Part shown: one piece after another, positions 1 to 7,390 of the stretch
Layout of the letters: the number at the start of each line of letters is the position of its first letter
Position numbering within the stretch: position 1 is the stretch's first letter
Source of the DNA: Bradyrhizobium rifense
GTDB taxonomy: Bacteria; Pseudomonadota; Alphaproteobacteria; Rhizobiales; Xanthobacteraceae
Direction: 5' to 3'
DNA: 64,000 nt
NCBI RefSeq assembly: GCF_008123425.1
Contig: NZ_VSSS01000030.1
Coordinates: 277,573 to 341,572, forward strand
Notes under the pieces: generated by a model
Seen by the model: the letters and a program-made list of their open reading frames with translations, nothing else
What the model was told of the DNA's origin: nothing
Database searches by the model: none
Position numbers and translations under genes: made by a program

Positions 1-97
1 TCAGCGCGAACGCGACCTGGATGATGCCGCCGGCGAGACCAGCGCGACGCCGATGCGCCATGCCATGTTGTAGGACTCGAGTGCGTCGTAGATCACC
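1..97 (-). pseudogene. 3'-end fragment of an MFS transporter gene (decayed duplicate)
   Basis: These bases match positions 7435-7532, inside the complete MFS gene of this window, with about five mismatches and one missing base in 98 (roughly 94% identity). On the minus strand they still encode VIYDALESYNMAWRIGVAL. The single-base deletion then shifts the frame and destroys the normal C-terminus. Similarity stops abruptly after position 97, so this is a truncated copy, not a second gene. Whether more of the copy lies left of the window cannot be seen. It probably arose by local duplication or by an insertion/recombination event. Confidence 0.75.
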
Positions 98-323
98 AGG
101 CAGGTCGCCGCACGGCGTGCGAGGCAAGATCCGTCCTCGCTCCTGCCTGCCTGATCGCCACGCAACCTCAGAGCGCTTTGGTTCAAGCCGATAGGGTGTG
201 CGGTCATCTCGACCAGCCGCGGCGCGCCACGTTTCGACGATAGTGCTGGCTATTGCGGCGCAACGGGCGCATGGTCGTATCGCCAGGTCGGTTGAGCCCC
301 TCTTGTCGAAAAGGCAGGCCTGC

Positions 324-590
324 ATGACCATCCGCTCGCGGCGAGAAGCCGTCACGTTCAGACATCCGTTTCGGATTCGCGGCATCGAGCGGCTGCTGCC
401 CGCCGGCACATATGATGTCGTCACCGACGAGGAGGCGATCGAGGGTCTCAGCTTCCCGGCTTATCGCCGCGTTGCGACGATGATCACGGTGCCCTCGGAG
501 AACGTCCGCGGCTCCATGGAGATGGTCTCGATCGGTTCGATCGATCTCGCCAATGCGCAGGCTGCAGATGCAAGCGCCGTCAACGACTGA
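324..590 (+). CDS. Small conserved hypothetical protein (88 aa)
   Basis: The start chosen is the ATG at 324, because the product then begins MTIRSRREAVTF, a form familiar from small rhizobial hypotheticals, and an AAGGCAGG-like ribosome site lies just upstream. The protein is soluble, with no signal peptide or membrane segment. Residues 11-50 form a beta-rich stretch with conserved-looking RGIERLLPAGTY and FPAYRRVATMI segments; the last 20 residues are Ala-rich and probably disordered. Its function is unknown. I recall similar Bradyrhizobium proteins, but no role can be assigned. Confidence 0.6.
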   Translation: MTIRSRREAVTFRHPFRIRGIERLLPAGTYDVVTDEEAIEGLSFPAYRRVATMITVPSENVRGSMEMVSIGSIDLANAQAADASAVND

Positions 591-791
591 CAGATAACCG
601 CCAGGAACTCGCTGGAACGAAATCGCTGGAAACGTCATCTACAGGCACGTCTACTTCAAGATCTGATCGTGGTCTGGTTCAAATGCTACCAAGCACACAT
701 ATAGGGATCAGCACCGCCCGGCCCATGGCATCTACCGGCGATGAGAGCGCTCCCTGCGCTCCCGCCCTCACCGAGCAAGGGAGCGCGCATC

Positions 792-992
792 ATGTCGCAT
801 CTGCGAGTTCTCGATCAACCTTCAACTTTGGAATTCCGCTTGACGCAAGAGGCCTTCAACTTGCGGAAGCAGGCTGAACACTTGCCTGTTGGCATTCGTC
901 GTGCCGAGTTGCTGCGGAAGGCTGATCAGATGGACAACGCGATTGAGATCAATCAGTGGGTGAGTTCGCCCGGGCTCCGCGCTCCAATGTGA
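792..992 (+). CDS. Small helical hypothetical protein (66 aa)
   Basis: The start is the ATG at 792, preceded by an AAGGGAGCG ribosome site. The product is charged and predicted to be almost fully helical (LTQEAFNLRKQAEHLP then RRAELLRKADQMDNA), ending in a short Pro-rich tail. This resembles a family of short helical proteins common in Bradyrhizobium whose function is not known to me. It has no export signal. It follows the 88-aa hypothetical by 200 bp, so it probably has its own promoter. Confidence 0.6.
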   Translation: MSHLRVLDQPSTLEFRLTQEAFNLRKQAEHLPVGIRRAELLRKADQMDNAIEINQWVSSPGLRAPM

Positions 993-1023
993 TCTCTGGC
1001 AGCGGCCGCCGTTAAGGCGACAT

Positions 1024-1296
1024 CTAGCAGCCGCGGCAAATGTTCTTCAGCTTGGCCGCGGTTCGCGCTTCTTCGTCAGCGAACGGGTCCTTGTAGCCAG
1101 CCGGTGAATCGATAATGGCCTCGGCTGGCTTCTTCGCTTTGGGAGGAAACGCCGAGTCATAACAGGCAAGTCGCGCAGAGGTGCTTTCGATGGCGCGACA
1201 GCCTGGCTCCGCGGCGAGAGCAGCTCGCGCGAATAGGCCAAGCGCGCACGTCAGGAGAAGTGTCGTCATTGACGTTCTGATCCAGACGATTTTCAT
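1024..1296 (-). CDS. Cys-rich exported protein, module A copy (90 aa)
   Basis: The start is the ATG at 1296. Residues 1-30 are a Sec signal peptide ending in AALAAEP. The mature part has four cysteines: CRAIES, RLACYD and a terminal ICRGC. The CxxIx...RLxCYD pattern recalls the cysteine pair of small exported proteins such as the VasI group. It is nearly identical through most of its mature part to the protein at 39210-39458, including the last 16 residues. It is the third gene of a tight minus-strand cluster after the 33-aa and 65-aa genes. A periplasmic disulfide-bonded protein is likely; the function is unknown. Confidence 0.75.
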   Translation of the reverse strand: MKIVWIRTSMTTLLLTCALGLFARAALAAEPGCRAIESTSARLACYDSAFPPKAKKPAEAIIDSPAGYKDPFADEEARTAAKLKNICRGC

Positions 1297-1309
1297 GTGG
1301 TGCATCCCG

Positions 1310-1507
1310 TCATTGTTTCTGTTTGCCTGCCCAGGGTGGCGGCGCGCCGGTCCAGGCTGGAAGCGCATCCCATTCGGACCATCGCATCCGCCGCTCTTCG
1401 TTTCCAACCCTGACGAAAACGAAGGGAGCGTCGTCCCGGCCGGTTTTTGAACCGACGAAGGTTGCCGGCATCCCGTAGGCGTCCCTGATGATTGCTGTGT
1501 TTGCCAT
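1310..1507 (-). CDS. Small hypothetical protein, middle gene of module A (65 aa)
   Basis: The start is the ATG at 1507, with AGGAGT five bases upstream. The product, beginning MANTAIIRDAYGMPATF, contains an ERRMRWSEWDALPAW segment and ends in a basic tail. It has no signal peptide or membrane helix. It lies 13 bp upstream of the Cys-rich exported gene and about 70 bp downstream of the micropeptide gene, so the three are probably cotranscribed. It has no evident similarity to the middle gene of module B (39516-39710), although both flanking genes do. Function unknown. Confidence 0.6.
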   Translation of the reverse strand: MANTAIIRDAYGMPATFVGSKTGRDDAPFVFVRVGNEERRMRWSEWDALPAWTGAPPPWAGKQKQ

Positions 1508-1575
1508 TCCAACTCCTGATCGGTTTCGGGCGATCGGCTTGCTCTTTCGCGCATATTGGCCGAGCAGAGCGATCG

Positions 1576-1677
1576 CTACAGAACGGCCACGGCAGCGATC
1601 GGCAGCGCGAAGAAGACCGGCACCAGCACCGGAGGCACGAGCCACTCGCGAAGTTCGAATTTGCGACTGTCGGACAT
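1576..1677 (-). CDS. Single-span membrane micropeptide, module A (33 aa)
   Basis: Reading from the ATG at 1677, after an AAGGGCGG ribosome site, gives a 33-residue product. It has a short polar start (MSDSRKFELREW) and a hydrophobic helix from about residue 13 (LVPPVLVPVFFALPIAAVAVL), then a stop. It parallels the 32-aa product at 39703-39801: both have W-[LI]-V-P-P-V-[LI]-V-P entering the helix. A conserved start in the same order relative to the Cys-rich gene is the main evidence that it is translated. It is probably an inner-membrane micropeptide of unknown role. Confidence 0.6.
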   Translation of the reverse strand: MSDSRKFELREWLVPPVLVPVFFALPIAAVAVL

Positions 1678-1689
1678 CAGACCGCCCTT

Positions 1690-1800
1690 TGAGGTCAAGG
1701 CGGGAGCGCAATGCTCTCAGTCACCGATAGCAGCCCGGCAGCGTGCGGTGATGTGAGGAGTATAGCAGGCCCCCTCCCCGATAGCGAGGTCAATCGCGGT
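1690..1800 (-). promoter_or_regulatory. Leader/promoter DNA shared with module B
   Basis: Read on the minus strand, this block aligns with 39811-39915. The 44-bp segment starting CTCGCTAT and ending ATCACCGC has the same length in both. Further downstream both carry ATCGGTGACTGAG followed by TTGCGCTCCCGCC. A plausible -10-like TATACT lies within the first segment here, and TTGACC lies just upstream, but their spacing is too long for a standard sigma-70 promoter. The block sits directly before the micropeptide gene, so it is probably a common promoter plus 5' leader. Confidence 0.55.
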
Positions 1801-1804
1801 CACT

Positions 1805-2635
1805 TCAGCTCGAGGCGGCGCCGGACGTCTCCACGACTTCATCCGTCCACACCTTGAAGCTGACGAGCGTGTTGGGTCCGAACGTCTGGGTGATCGGAAC
1901 ATCCGCGGCATCGCGGCCTTGTGCAATCAGGACGCGGCCAATTCGCGGCGTGTTGTTGCGCGCATCGAAGGTGTACCAGCGGCCGCCGAGATAGGCCTCG
2001 AACCAGCCGGCAAAATCGCCGGGCGCATACGGTGGCGGCATGCCGATATCGCCGAGATAGCCGGTGCAATAGCGCGCGGGAATATTCATGCAGCGGCAGA
2101 ACGAGATGGCCAGATGCGCGTAATCGCGGCAAACGCCCTTGCGCTCGTTGAAGGCTTCCCACGCCGTCTTGGTTGCGCGGGCGTGCTCGTAGCCGAACGC
2201 GATATGATTGTGAACGAAATCGCAGATCGCCTGGACCCGGGCCCAGCCCGGCCCGGTCTTCTCGAACAGCTTCCATGCGATGTCGGACAGCCGGTCGGTC
2301 TCGCAGTACCGGCTCCCGAGGAGGTAAACGATGGTGTCCGCCGGCAGATCCTCGACGGCGTGTTGCGTGGCTGAAGGCACGATCACATCGGGCAAACCGC
2401 TATCGCGCACCGACCCATCGGCGGAGAGGCGCACCCGACCGGCGGGCGCGACGATCCGGCTGCACCAGTTGCCGAAGCCGTCGCGATAGGGCGCGATCGG
2501 CACGGAGGGCTGGCTTGTGAGGTAGTCGGGCACGATGACGTCGGAGGCCCGCGTGAAGTGCATGCCCACCACCGCGATCAAAGGCGTCGCTTGCGGAAAG
2601 TCGTAGATCATCTCGAAGCCGACACGAATTTTCAT
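1805..2635 (-). CDS. Transglutaminase-like family protein
   Basis: This 276-aa protein has an N-terminal beta-rich half and a transglutaminase-like fold in the second half (about residues 130-235). The nucleophile motif is clear: ERKGVCRDYAHLAISFCR. The aspartate-containing strand GRWYTFDARNN is also present. The position that usually holds the catalytic histidine (HAWFEAYL in typical members) reads AGWFEAYL. Such proteins in alphaproteobacteria are annotated as transglutaminase-like cysteine proteases; the substrate is unknown. There is no signal peptide, so it is probably cytoplasmic. It is a single gene, convergent with nothing close and reading away from the acyltransferase. Confidence 0.8.
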   Translation of the reverse strand: MKIRVGFEMIYDFPQATPLIAVVGMHFTRASDVIVPDYLTSQPSVPIAPYRDGFGNWCSRIVAPAGRVRLSADGSVRDSGLPDVIVPSATQHAVEDLPADTIVYLLGSRYCETDRLSDIAWKLFEKTGPGWARVQAICDFVHNHIAFGYEHARATKTAWEAFNERKGVCRDYAHLAISFCRCMNIPARYCTGYLGDIGMPPPYAPGDFAGWFEAYLGGRWYTFDARNNTPRIGRVLIAQGRDAADVPITQTFGPNTLVSFKVWTDEVVETSGAASS

Positions 2636-2951
2636 GCGAAGGGCCTGACTCCAGCTGGCTTATTCGGAAAACGGCATTCGCTGAGGCCGCGCATCGAAGC
2701 GGCCTCCTTGGCGTGACAGGCGACGGTCGCCCTGCTGATCGGCTGGAGAGAAATGGCTCTCAGGCGACGATACCACGTCCAACTCGGCGATATCGGAACA
2801 ATCGCCTCGGGAGCCTAAAGTTCAATTGCGCGTCCAACGAACTAAGGCGCCTCGAAATTGGGCAGCGGAGCAAGTGTGACCCACGTCAAAGAGCGTCATG
2901 AGGCGATCCAATATCTCCAGCGGGATCGTTGCATGAATTTGGTCCATTGCC
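2636..2951. other. Intergenic region with one strong hairpin
   Basis: No convincing gene is seen here. The divergent start sites of the transglutaminase-like gene and the acyltransferase flank it, so it should hold both promoters. A perfect 8-bp stem (GAGGCCGC, loop of 8, GCGGCCTC) lies at 2683-2706, about 50 bp upstream of the transglutaminase start. It lacks a U-run and so is not a typical terminator. Confidence 0.4.
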
Positions 2952-4256
2952 GTGAAAAGCCATTTGCCGTTGCTGGATCCGCTGCGCTTCGGGGCCGCCG
3001 TCGGAGTCGCCATTTTTCACCAGATGTTCTGGTCCTGGGCCTGGTTCTCGATTGGCGTCCCGGGTTTCGAGCGTACCGTCGCCGCCGATGTCATCTACCC
3101 CTCTGCCGCCCCCTTCACATGGTTCGGCTGGGTGGGCGTCGAGATCTTCTTTGTCATTTCCGGTTTCGTCATCGCGAATTCCGCAAGCCAGTCCTCGCCG
3201 GGCGAGTTTCTTCTCGGTCGTGCACTCAGGCTTTATCCGGCGGTCTGGGTTTGCGCCACCGCGACGTTCATCGTTCTGCTGCTCTTCGGGAGTGGACCGG
3301 CATCCGAATTCATTCTGCCCTACATCCACGCCATGCTGATGGTGCCCAAGGGCGTCACAGGTCAATGGCTCGACGAGGTCTACTGGACGCTGGCAGCCGA
3401 GACGGCGTTTTATGGTCTCGTGTTTTGCGCGATGCTCACGAAGAGGATCACCCTGCGACACCTGGCGTGGGGTCTCACCATCTACAGCGCAATATTCAAT
3501 GCGGTCGCGCTGCAGGTCGTGTCATGCACGACGCCATCCGACCTGCCCTACCTCGTCATCCTGATGTTTCGGGTGCCGTGCGCAGCATTCCTGTTGAGCC
3601 ATGGCTGCTTCTTTGCGCTGGGGATCTGGCTGTTCATGTCTGCGAACAGACAGTTGACGAGGCTCGAACAGGTCGCCGTTGCCACCACCTGTCTTTCAGG
3701 CGCCGCAGAGATCTACGTCTTTGCCTCGTTCTTTCTGACGTCCATACCCGCTATCGCGGATCAATCAGCCGTTGTGCCGATCATGGTTTGGGCGGCGGCG
3801 GTGCTCCTCATTGCGCTGGCCGCGAACCGGAGCAGGCGCTCTGCGGGTATCGCTTCGCCCAACACACCAGCCTATTTGAGAACGCTCGGACTGATCACCT
3901 ATCCGCTCTATCTCACCCATAACGTCATTGGCGCGGCGATTATTCGTGCCCTGGTCGATGCCGGCCTCGACGCGACCTCGGCCGTATGGATCGCGCTGGG
4001 TCTGCTGATGCTGGTCTGCTGGTTCATTTGCGCGAAGATCGAGCCAGCCGTGAGATCCGCGCTGATGCAAACCCTTTCCCATCTCGGGAAGCTGCTGGAA
4101 AGACTGCCGGCATCGCGACATCAGGCGTTGGCCAAGCCGCCTCTCGCCGAACACTTCGCGCGTAGCCAACTCATGGCACGCGCACCGACCTCGATGGTTA
4201 GCGTCCGCTTTGGTCATAAGCCGCCACCACGCGTCGTACCGCGATTGGTCCGCTAA
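2952..4256 (+). CDS. Acyltransferase 3 family membrane protein (OafA/YrhL-like)
   Basis: A 434-aa polytopic membrane protein. Near the N-terminus it has the family pattern LLDPLRFGAAVGVAIFH, followed by VGVEIFFVISGFVI and FLLGRALRLYPAVW, which are the recognisable motifs of acyltransferase 3 enzymes; about ten hydrophobic helices follow. The GTG at 2952 is chosen because it places LDPLRF at the usual distance from the start. A soluble basic tail of about 60 residues follows the last helix. Such enzymes O-acetylate or O-acylate surface polysaccharides, lipids or macrolides. No polysaccharide operon adjoins it, so the acceptor cannot be named. Confidence 0.85.
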   Translation: MKSHLPLLDPLRFGAAVGVAIFHQMFWSWAWFSIGVPGFERTVAADVIYPSAAPFTWFGWVGVEIFFVISGFVIANSASQSSPGEFLLGRALRLYPAVWVCATATFIVLLLFGSGPASEFILPYIHAMLMVPKGVTGQWLDEVYWTLAAETAFYGLVFCAMLTKRITLRHLAWGLTIYSAIFNAVALQVVSCTTPSDLPYLVILMFRVPCAAFLLSHGCFFALGIWLFMSANRQLTRLEQVAVATTCLSGAAEIYVFASFFLTSIPAIADQSAVVPIMVWAAAVLLIALAANRSRRSAGIASPNTPAYLRTLGLITYPLYLTHNVIGAAIIRALVDAGLDATSAVWIALGLLMLVCWFICAKIEPAVRSALMQTLSHLGKLLERLPASRHQALAKPPLAEHFARSQLMARAPTSMVSVRFGHKPPPRVVPRLVR

Positions 4257-4374
4257 GGGCCCAATAACGGGAGTGAGCGGCTATGCTGCGTTGATCGCAG
4301 GTGTGTGATAAGATGACGGCGAGAGTTGCGGTCAGCCACGAGTCCGGCCACGTTAACGGCGTCGAGTCCGTGGC

Positions 4375-5334
4375 ATGTCCAAAGGTAACGCCCGCGTGAG
4401 TTCATTTGGCCGAAATCAGGAATTGACATCTCAGCCGACGCCGTCAGGCGAACGCGGCTCCAGCAAATACGGCGTCGCCGGGCTGTTGGCCTCATCCGCC
4501 CCGCGCGGTTGGTCGAATCTCACGGCAGAGCTTCGCAGCCACAGCGGTACGGTTGCCTGGAATAAGCCCCAGCCTGATGCCGAGATCTGCGTTGATGTGC
4601 GCGGTAATCGGTCCGTTGTCACGCGTCGGCTGGACGGGGCCATCGACTCGACCGTCTCCGAACGTGGAACGATCTGGTTGCGTCCGGCCGGCGTCCAGGA
4701 AGGCCTGATCGACATGTCGGAGCCGGTGCCGGCGATTTTGCATCTTTACCTGCCGCCCAGCTTGTTCTTGTCGGACAATCTGGGTGAAGGGTTCGACGCG
4801 ACTGCGATCGATTCGCTCCGCCGCAAGGGCGGCTTCCGCGATCCACTGCTTGCCGAGATCGCCTATGCCATCATGCTCGAACTGGAACACGAGACTTCCG
4901 CGGGTAGGCTGCTCGCCGAAACCCTGGCGTTGAGCCTGGTGGCGAGATTGATCCAGAACCATGCCGCGTCGCAGTCCGGCCTCGTCACGCCCGCTTCAGG
5001 CGAAGGGCTCGACCGACGCAGACTGGCGCGCGTGCTAGACTATATCGAAGCCAATTTGGAGGGCGATCTGACGGTCGCGCGGCTGGCGTCGGTTGCCTGC
5101 CTGAGTGAGTTTTATTTCGCGCGCGCGTTCAAGGCCGCCATCGGCAAATCGCCGCATCGGCATGTCAGTGCAAGGCGCCTCGACCGCGCCAAAGATCTGC
5201 TCTGCCATGCGGACCGGGCCTTGATCGATATCGCCCTCGCGCTCAGGTTTTCGTGCCAGGCCAATTTCACCCGCGCATTCCGGCGAGCCACGGGCCAGAC
5301 GCCGGCGCAATATCGGCGAAACCTGCTGGCTTGA
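4375..5334 (+). CDS. AraC family transcriptional regulator
   Basis: A 319-aa protein. The last 100 residues carry the two helix-turn-helix units of AraC regulators: DLTVARLASVACLSEFYFARAF and ALIDIALALRFSCQANFTRAF, ending with the usual GQTPAQYRR. The N-terminal 200 residues are a divergent sensor domain with no cupin motif I can recognise. It lies 137 bp upstream of, and in the same direction as, the SDR and nitronate monooxygenase genes, which makes them likely targets. The inverted repeat at 5339-5352 lies just past its stop codon. Confidence 0.88.
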   Translation: MSKGNARVSSFGRNQELTSQPTPSGERGSSKYGVAGLLASSAPRGWSNLTAELRSHSGTVAWNKPQPDAEICVDVRGNRSVVTRRLDGAIDSTVSERGTIWLRPAGVQEGLIDMSEPVPAILHLYLPPSLFLSDNLGEGFDATAIDSLRRKGGFRDPLLAEIAYAIMLELEHETSAGRLLAETLALSLVARLIQNHAASQSGLVTPASGEGLDRRRLARVLDYIEANLEGDLTVARLASVACLSEFYFARAFKAAIGKSPHRHVSARRLDRAKDLLCHADRALIDIALALRFSCQANFTRAFRRATGQTPAQYRRNLLA

Positions 5335-5338
5335 CTTT

Positions 5339-5352
5339 GTTACCGATGTAAC
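5339..5352. promoter_or_regulatory. Short inverted repeat upstream of the SDR operon
   Basis: GTTAC-CGAT-GTAAC lies between the AraC gene and the SDR gene. The two 5-bp arms are perfect. It could be an operator for the SDR/nitronate monooxygenase pair, but the arms are short and AraC sites are usually direct repeats, so the assignment is weak. Confidence 0.3.
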
Positions 5353-5471
5353 GATTGGCAGCCTCCGACGGCAGGAAATGACAATAGCTGAGCAGGCGAT
5401 GCAAAGCGGCATTGCCTCGATCAGGGTAACTGTTCGCTCATCCATGCACTTTGCGTGAAGGAGAAGCGAAT

Positions 5472-6185
5472 ATGATGTCCGAACGGAAGGTTGTCATCAT
5501 CACCGGGGCATCGCGCGGCATTGGCGCGGCCTTGCTCAAGGCCTATCGCGATATCGGCTATCACGTCGTTGCCAGTTCTCGTTCGATCGGCAGCAGCGAC
5601 GATCCATCGATGCTTGCGGTCGCCGGCGATATCGCCAGCGCAGAGACGGCCGATCGCATCGTGGAACTGGCCATCGAGCGCTTCGGACGGATCGATACGC
5701 TCATCAACAATGCCGGCCTGTTCATTCCGAAGCCCTTTACCGAGTATTCCGAGGCCGACTTCGCCACGATGGTCGGGGTCAATCTCGCGGGCTTTTTCAA
5801 TCTGACGCAACGAGCGGCGGCGAGGATGCTGCTCGCGGGCTCGGGTCACATCGTCAATATCACGGCCACGATCGCCGAGCAGCCGATGGCCTCCCTGGCG
5901 GCGGCGTTGGCGGCGCTCACCAAAGGCGGGCTCAACGCGACCACCCGCTCGCTCGCGATCGAGTACGCAAGCCGGAATATCCGCGTGAATGCGGTATCAC
6001 CTGGTGCGATCGCGACCCCGATGCATGCGCCGCAGGCGCATGGTTTCCTCGCAGGCTTGCAGCCGATGGGCCGCATGGGCGAGATACAGGAGGTCGTCGA
6101 CGCCGTGATGTATCTTGAGCGGGCGGCGTTCGTCACCGGCGAGATCATGCATGTCGATGGCGGCGCGTCCGCCGGCCGCTGGTAG
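5472..6185 (+). CDS. Short-chain dehydrogenase/reductase family protein lacking the catalytic Tyr
   Basis: The start is the ATG at 5472, seven bases after GAAGGAGA; the product is 237 aa. The NAD(P)-binding motif TGASRGIGAAL is at the N-terminus, LINNAG follows, and VNAVSPGAIATPM and GEIMHVDGG close the fold. The usual YxxxK active site reads ALAALTKGGL, so the lysine is kept but the tyrosine is alanine, and the usual catalytic serine region reads ITATIAEQP. I recall a subgroup of SDRs sharing this change. It is tightly followed by the nitronate monooxygenase gene (10 bp). Its reaction is unclear; it may not be a normal oxidoreductase. Confidence 0.82.
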   Translation: MMSERKVVIITGASRGIGAALLKAYRDIGYHVVASSRSIGSSDDPSMLAVAGDIASAETADRIVELAIERFGRIDTLINNAGLFIPKPFTEYSEADFATMVGVNLAGFFNLTQRAAARMLLAGSGHIVNITATIAEQPMASLAAALAALTKGGLNATTRSLAIEYASRNIRVNAVSPGAIATPMHAPQAHGFLAGLQPMGRMGEIQEVVDAVMYLERAAFVTGEIMHVDGGASAGRW

Positions 6186-6195
6186 GAGGTGTGCA

Positions 6196-7275
6196 ATGTG
6201 GTCTGACCGGCGTCTTGTTGAATTGTTCAAGATCGAGCATCCGATTGTGCTGGCGCCGATGGCCGGATTGGGCACGGTGGATCTTGCAGCCGCGGTCTCG
6301 AATGCCGGCGGCATCGGCTCGATCGGTTGCGCTGTCTTGACGCCTGAGCTCATTGCAAAGACCGCTGCCGAGCTACGGCGACTGACGAAGAACCCAATCA
6401 ATCTCAACTTCTTCTGCCACGATGCGGCAAAGGCGGACGCCGCTCGCGAGCGTGCATGGCATGAGAAGCTTTCGTCGTATTATCGCGAACTCGGCATCGA
6501 CCCCGCAACGGTTCCACCGCGCCTCGATCTCGCTCCGTTCGGCGATGTCGCGGTCGCCGTCGTCGAACAGGTCCGGCCGGAGGTGGTAAGCTTTCATTTC
6601 GGTTTGCCCGAGCCCCGATTGGTCGATCGGGTCAAGGCAGCTGGCTGCAAGGTGATGTCATCGGCGACGACGGTCGACGAAGCATGCTGGCTCGAAAAGC
6701 ATGGTGCCGATGCGATCATCGCCCAGGGGTACGAAGCCGGCGGACATCGAGGCTCATTCCTCGATTCTGACCGCAAGCGTGCGGTCGCCTCACAGGCCGG
6801 CACGTTCGCCCTGGTGCCACAAGTCGCTGACGCCGTCAGCGTGCCCGTGATCGCAGCCGGCGGGATCGGGGATGGACGGGGGATCGCAGCGGCGTTCGCA
6901 CTCGGGGCTGCCGGCGCGCAGGTTGGAACCGCCTTTCTGCTTTGTGCCGAGGCGGCAACGCCCCCGCTCTATCGCGAAGCCCTGCGAAATGCGCGGTCGA
7001 ACCGGACTGTCGTGACAAACGTGTTCTCCGGGCGACCGGCGAGGGTTCTGGTCAATCGCCTTGCCGCCGAGATTGGCCCCTGGTCGGATGCGGCGCCGGA
7101 CTTTCCGCTGCCCATGGGTGAACTGCCGTCGCTGCGTGCTGCGGCTGAGCAGAAAGGGAGCGCCGATTTCATGCCACTCTGGTCAGGCCAGGCAGCCGGG
7201 CTTGCCCGCGAGATGCCCGCCAGGATGTTGATGGACCTCCTCGTGCGGGAAGCCACCAAGTTGGGAGGCGGCTGA
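6196..7275 (+). CDS. Nitronate monooxygenase family flavoprotein
   Basis: The start is the ATG at 6196, directly after TAGGAGGT; the product is 359 aa. The TIM-barrel FMN fold of the 2-nitropropane dioxygenase/nitronate monooxygenase family is shown by IVLAPMAGLGTVDLAAAVS near the start, the hallmark GYEAGGHRGSF (about residues 180-190) and VIAAGGIGDGRGIAAAFALGA. The family oxidises alkyl nitronates to carbonyl compounds and nitrite; some members have other or unknown substrates. It forms a two-gene operon with the SDR upstream, perhaps under the AraC regulator. It has no signal peptide and is probably cytoplasmic. Confidence 0.88.
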   Translation: MWSDRRLVELFKIEHPIVLAPMAGLGTVDLAAAVSNAGGIGSIGCAVLTPELIAKTAAELRRLTKNPINLNFFCHDAAKADAARERAWHEKLSSYYRELGIDPATVPPRLDLAPFGDVAVAVVEQVRPEVVSFHFGLPEPRLVDRVKAAGCKVMSSATTVDEACWLEKHGADAIIAQGYEAGGHRGSFLDSDRKRAVASQAGTFALVPQVADAVSVPVIAAGGIGDGRGIAAAFALGAAGAQVGTAFLLCAEAATPPLYREALRNARSNRTVVTNVFSGRPARVLVNRLAAEIGPWSDAAPDFPLPMGELPSLRAAAEQKGSADFMPLWSGQAAGLAREMPARMLMDLLVREATKLGGG

Positions 7276-7390
7276 TGTGCGGCTCAGGATACCAATCAAA
7301 GTCCGAATTGGGTCCCAAGTAGCCCCATCGCGACCAAGCAGCGAGGCGTCCGCCGTAGGCTCCGAAGCTGCCGAGCGACCACGCCTCCAC

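Noticed and set aside
2713..2901. Small frame upstream of the acyltransferase
   Set aside because: No ribosome site, no recognisable composition of a real protein and position within a divergent promoter region.
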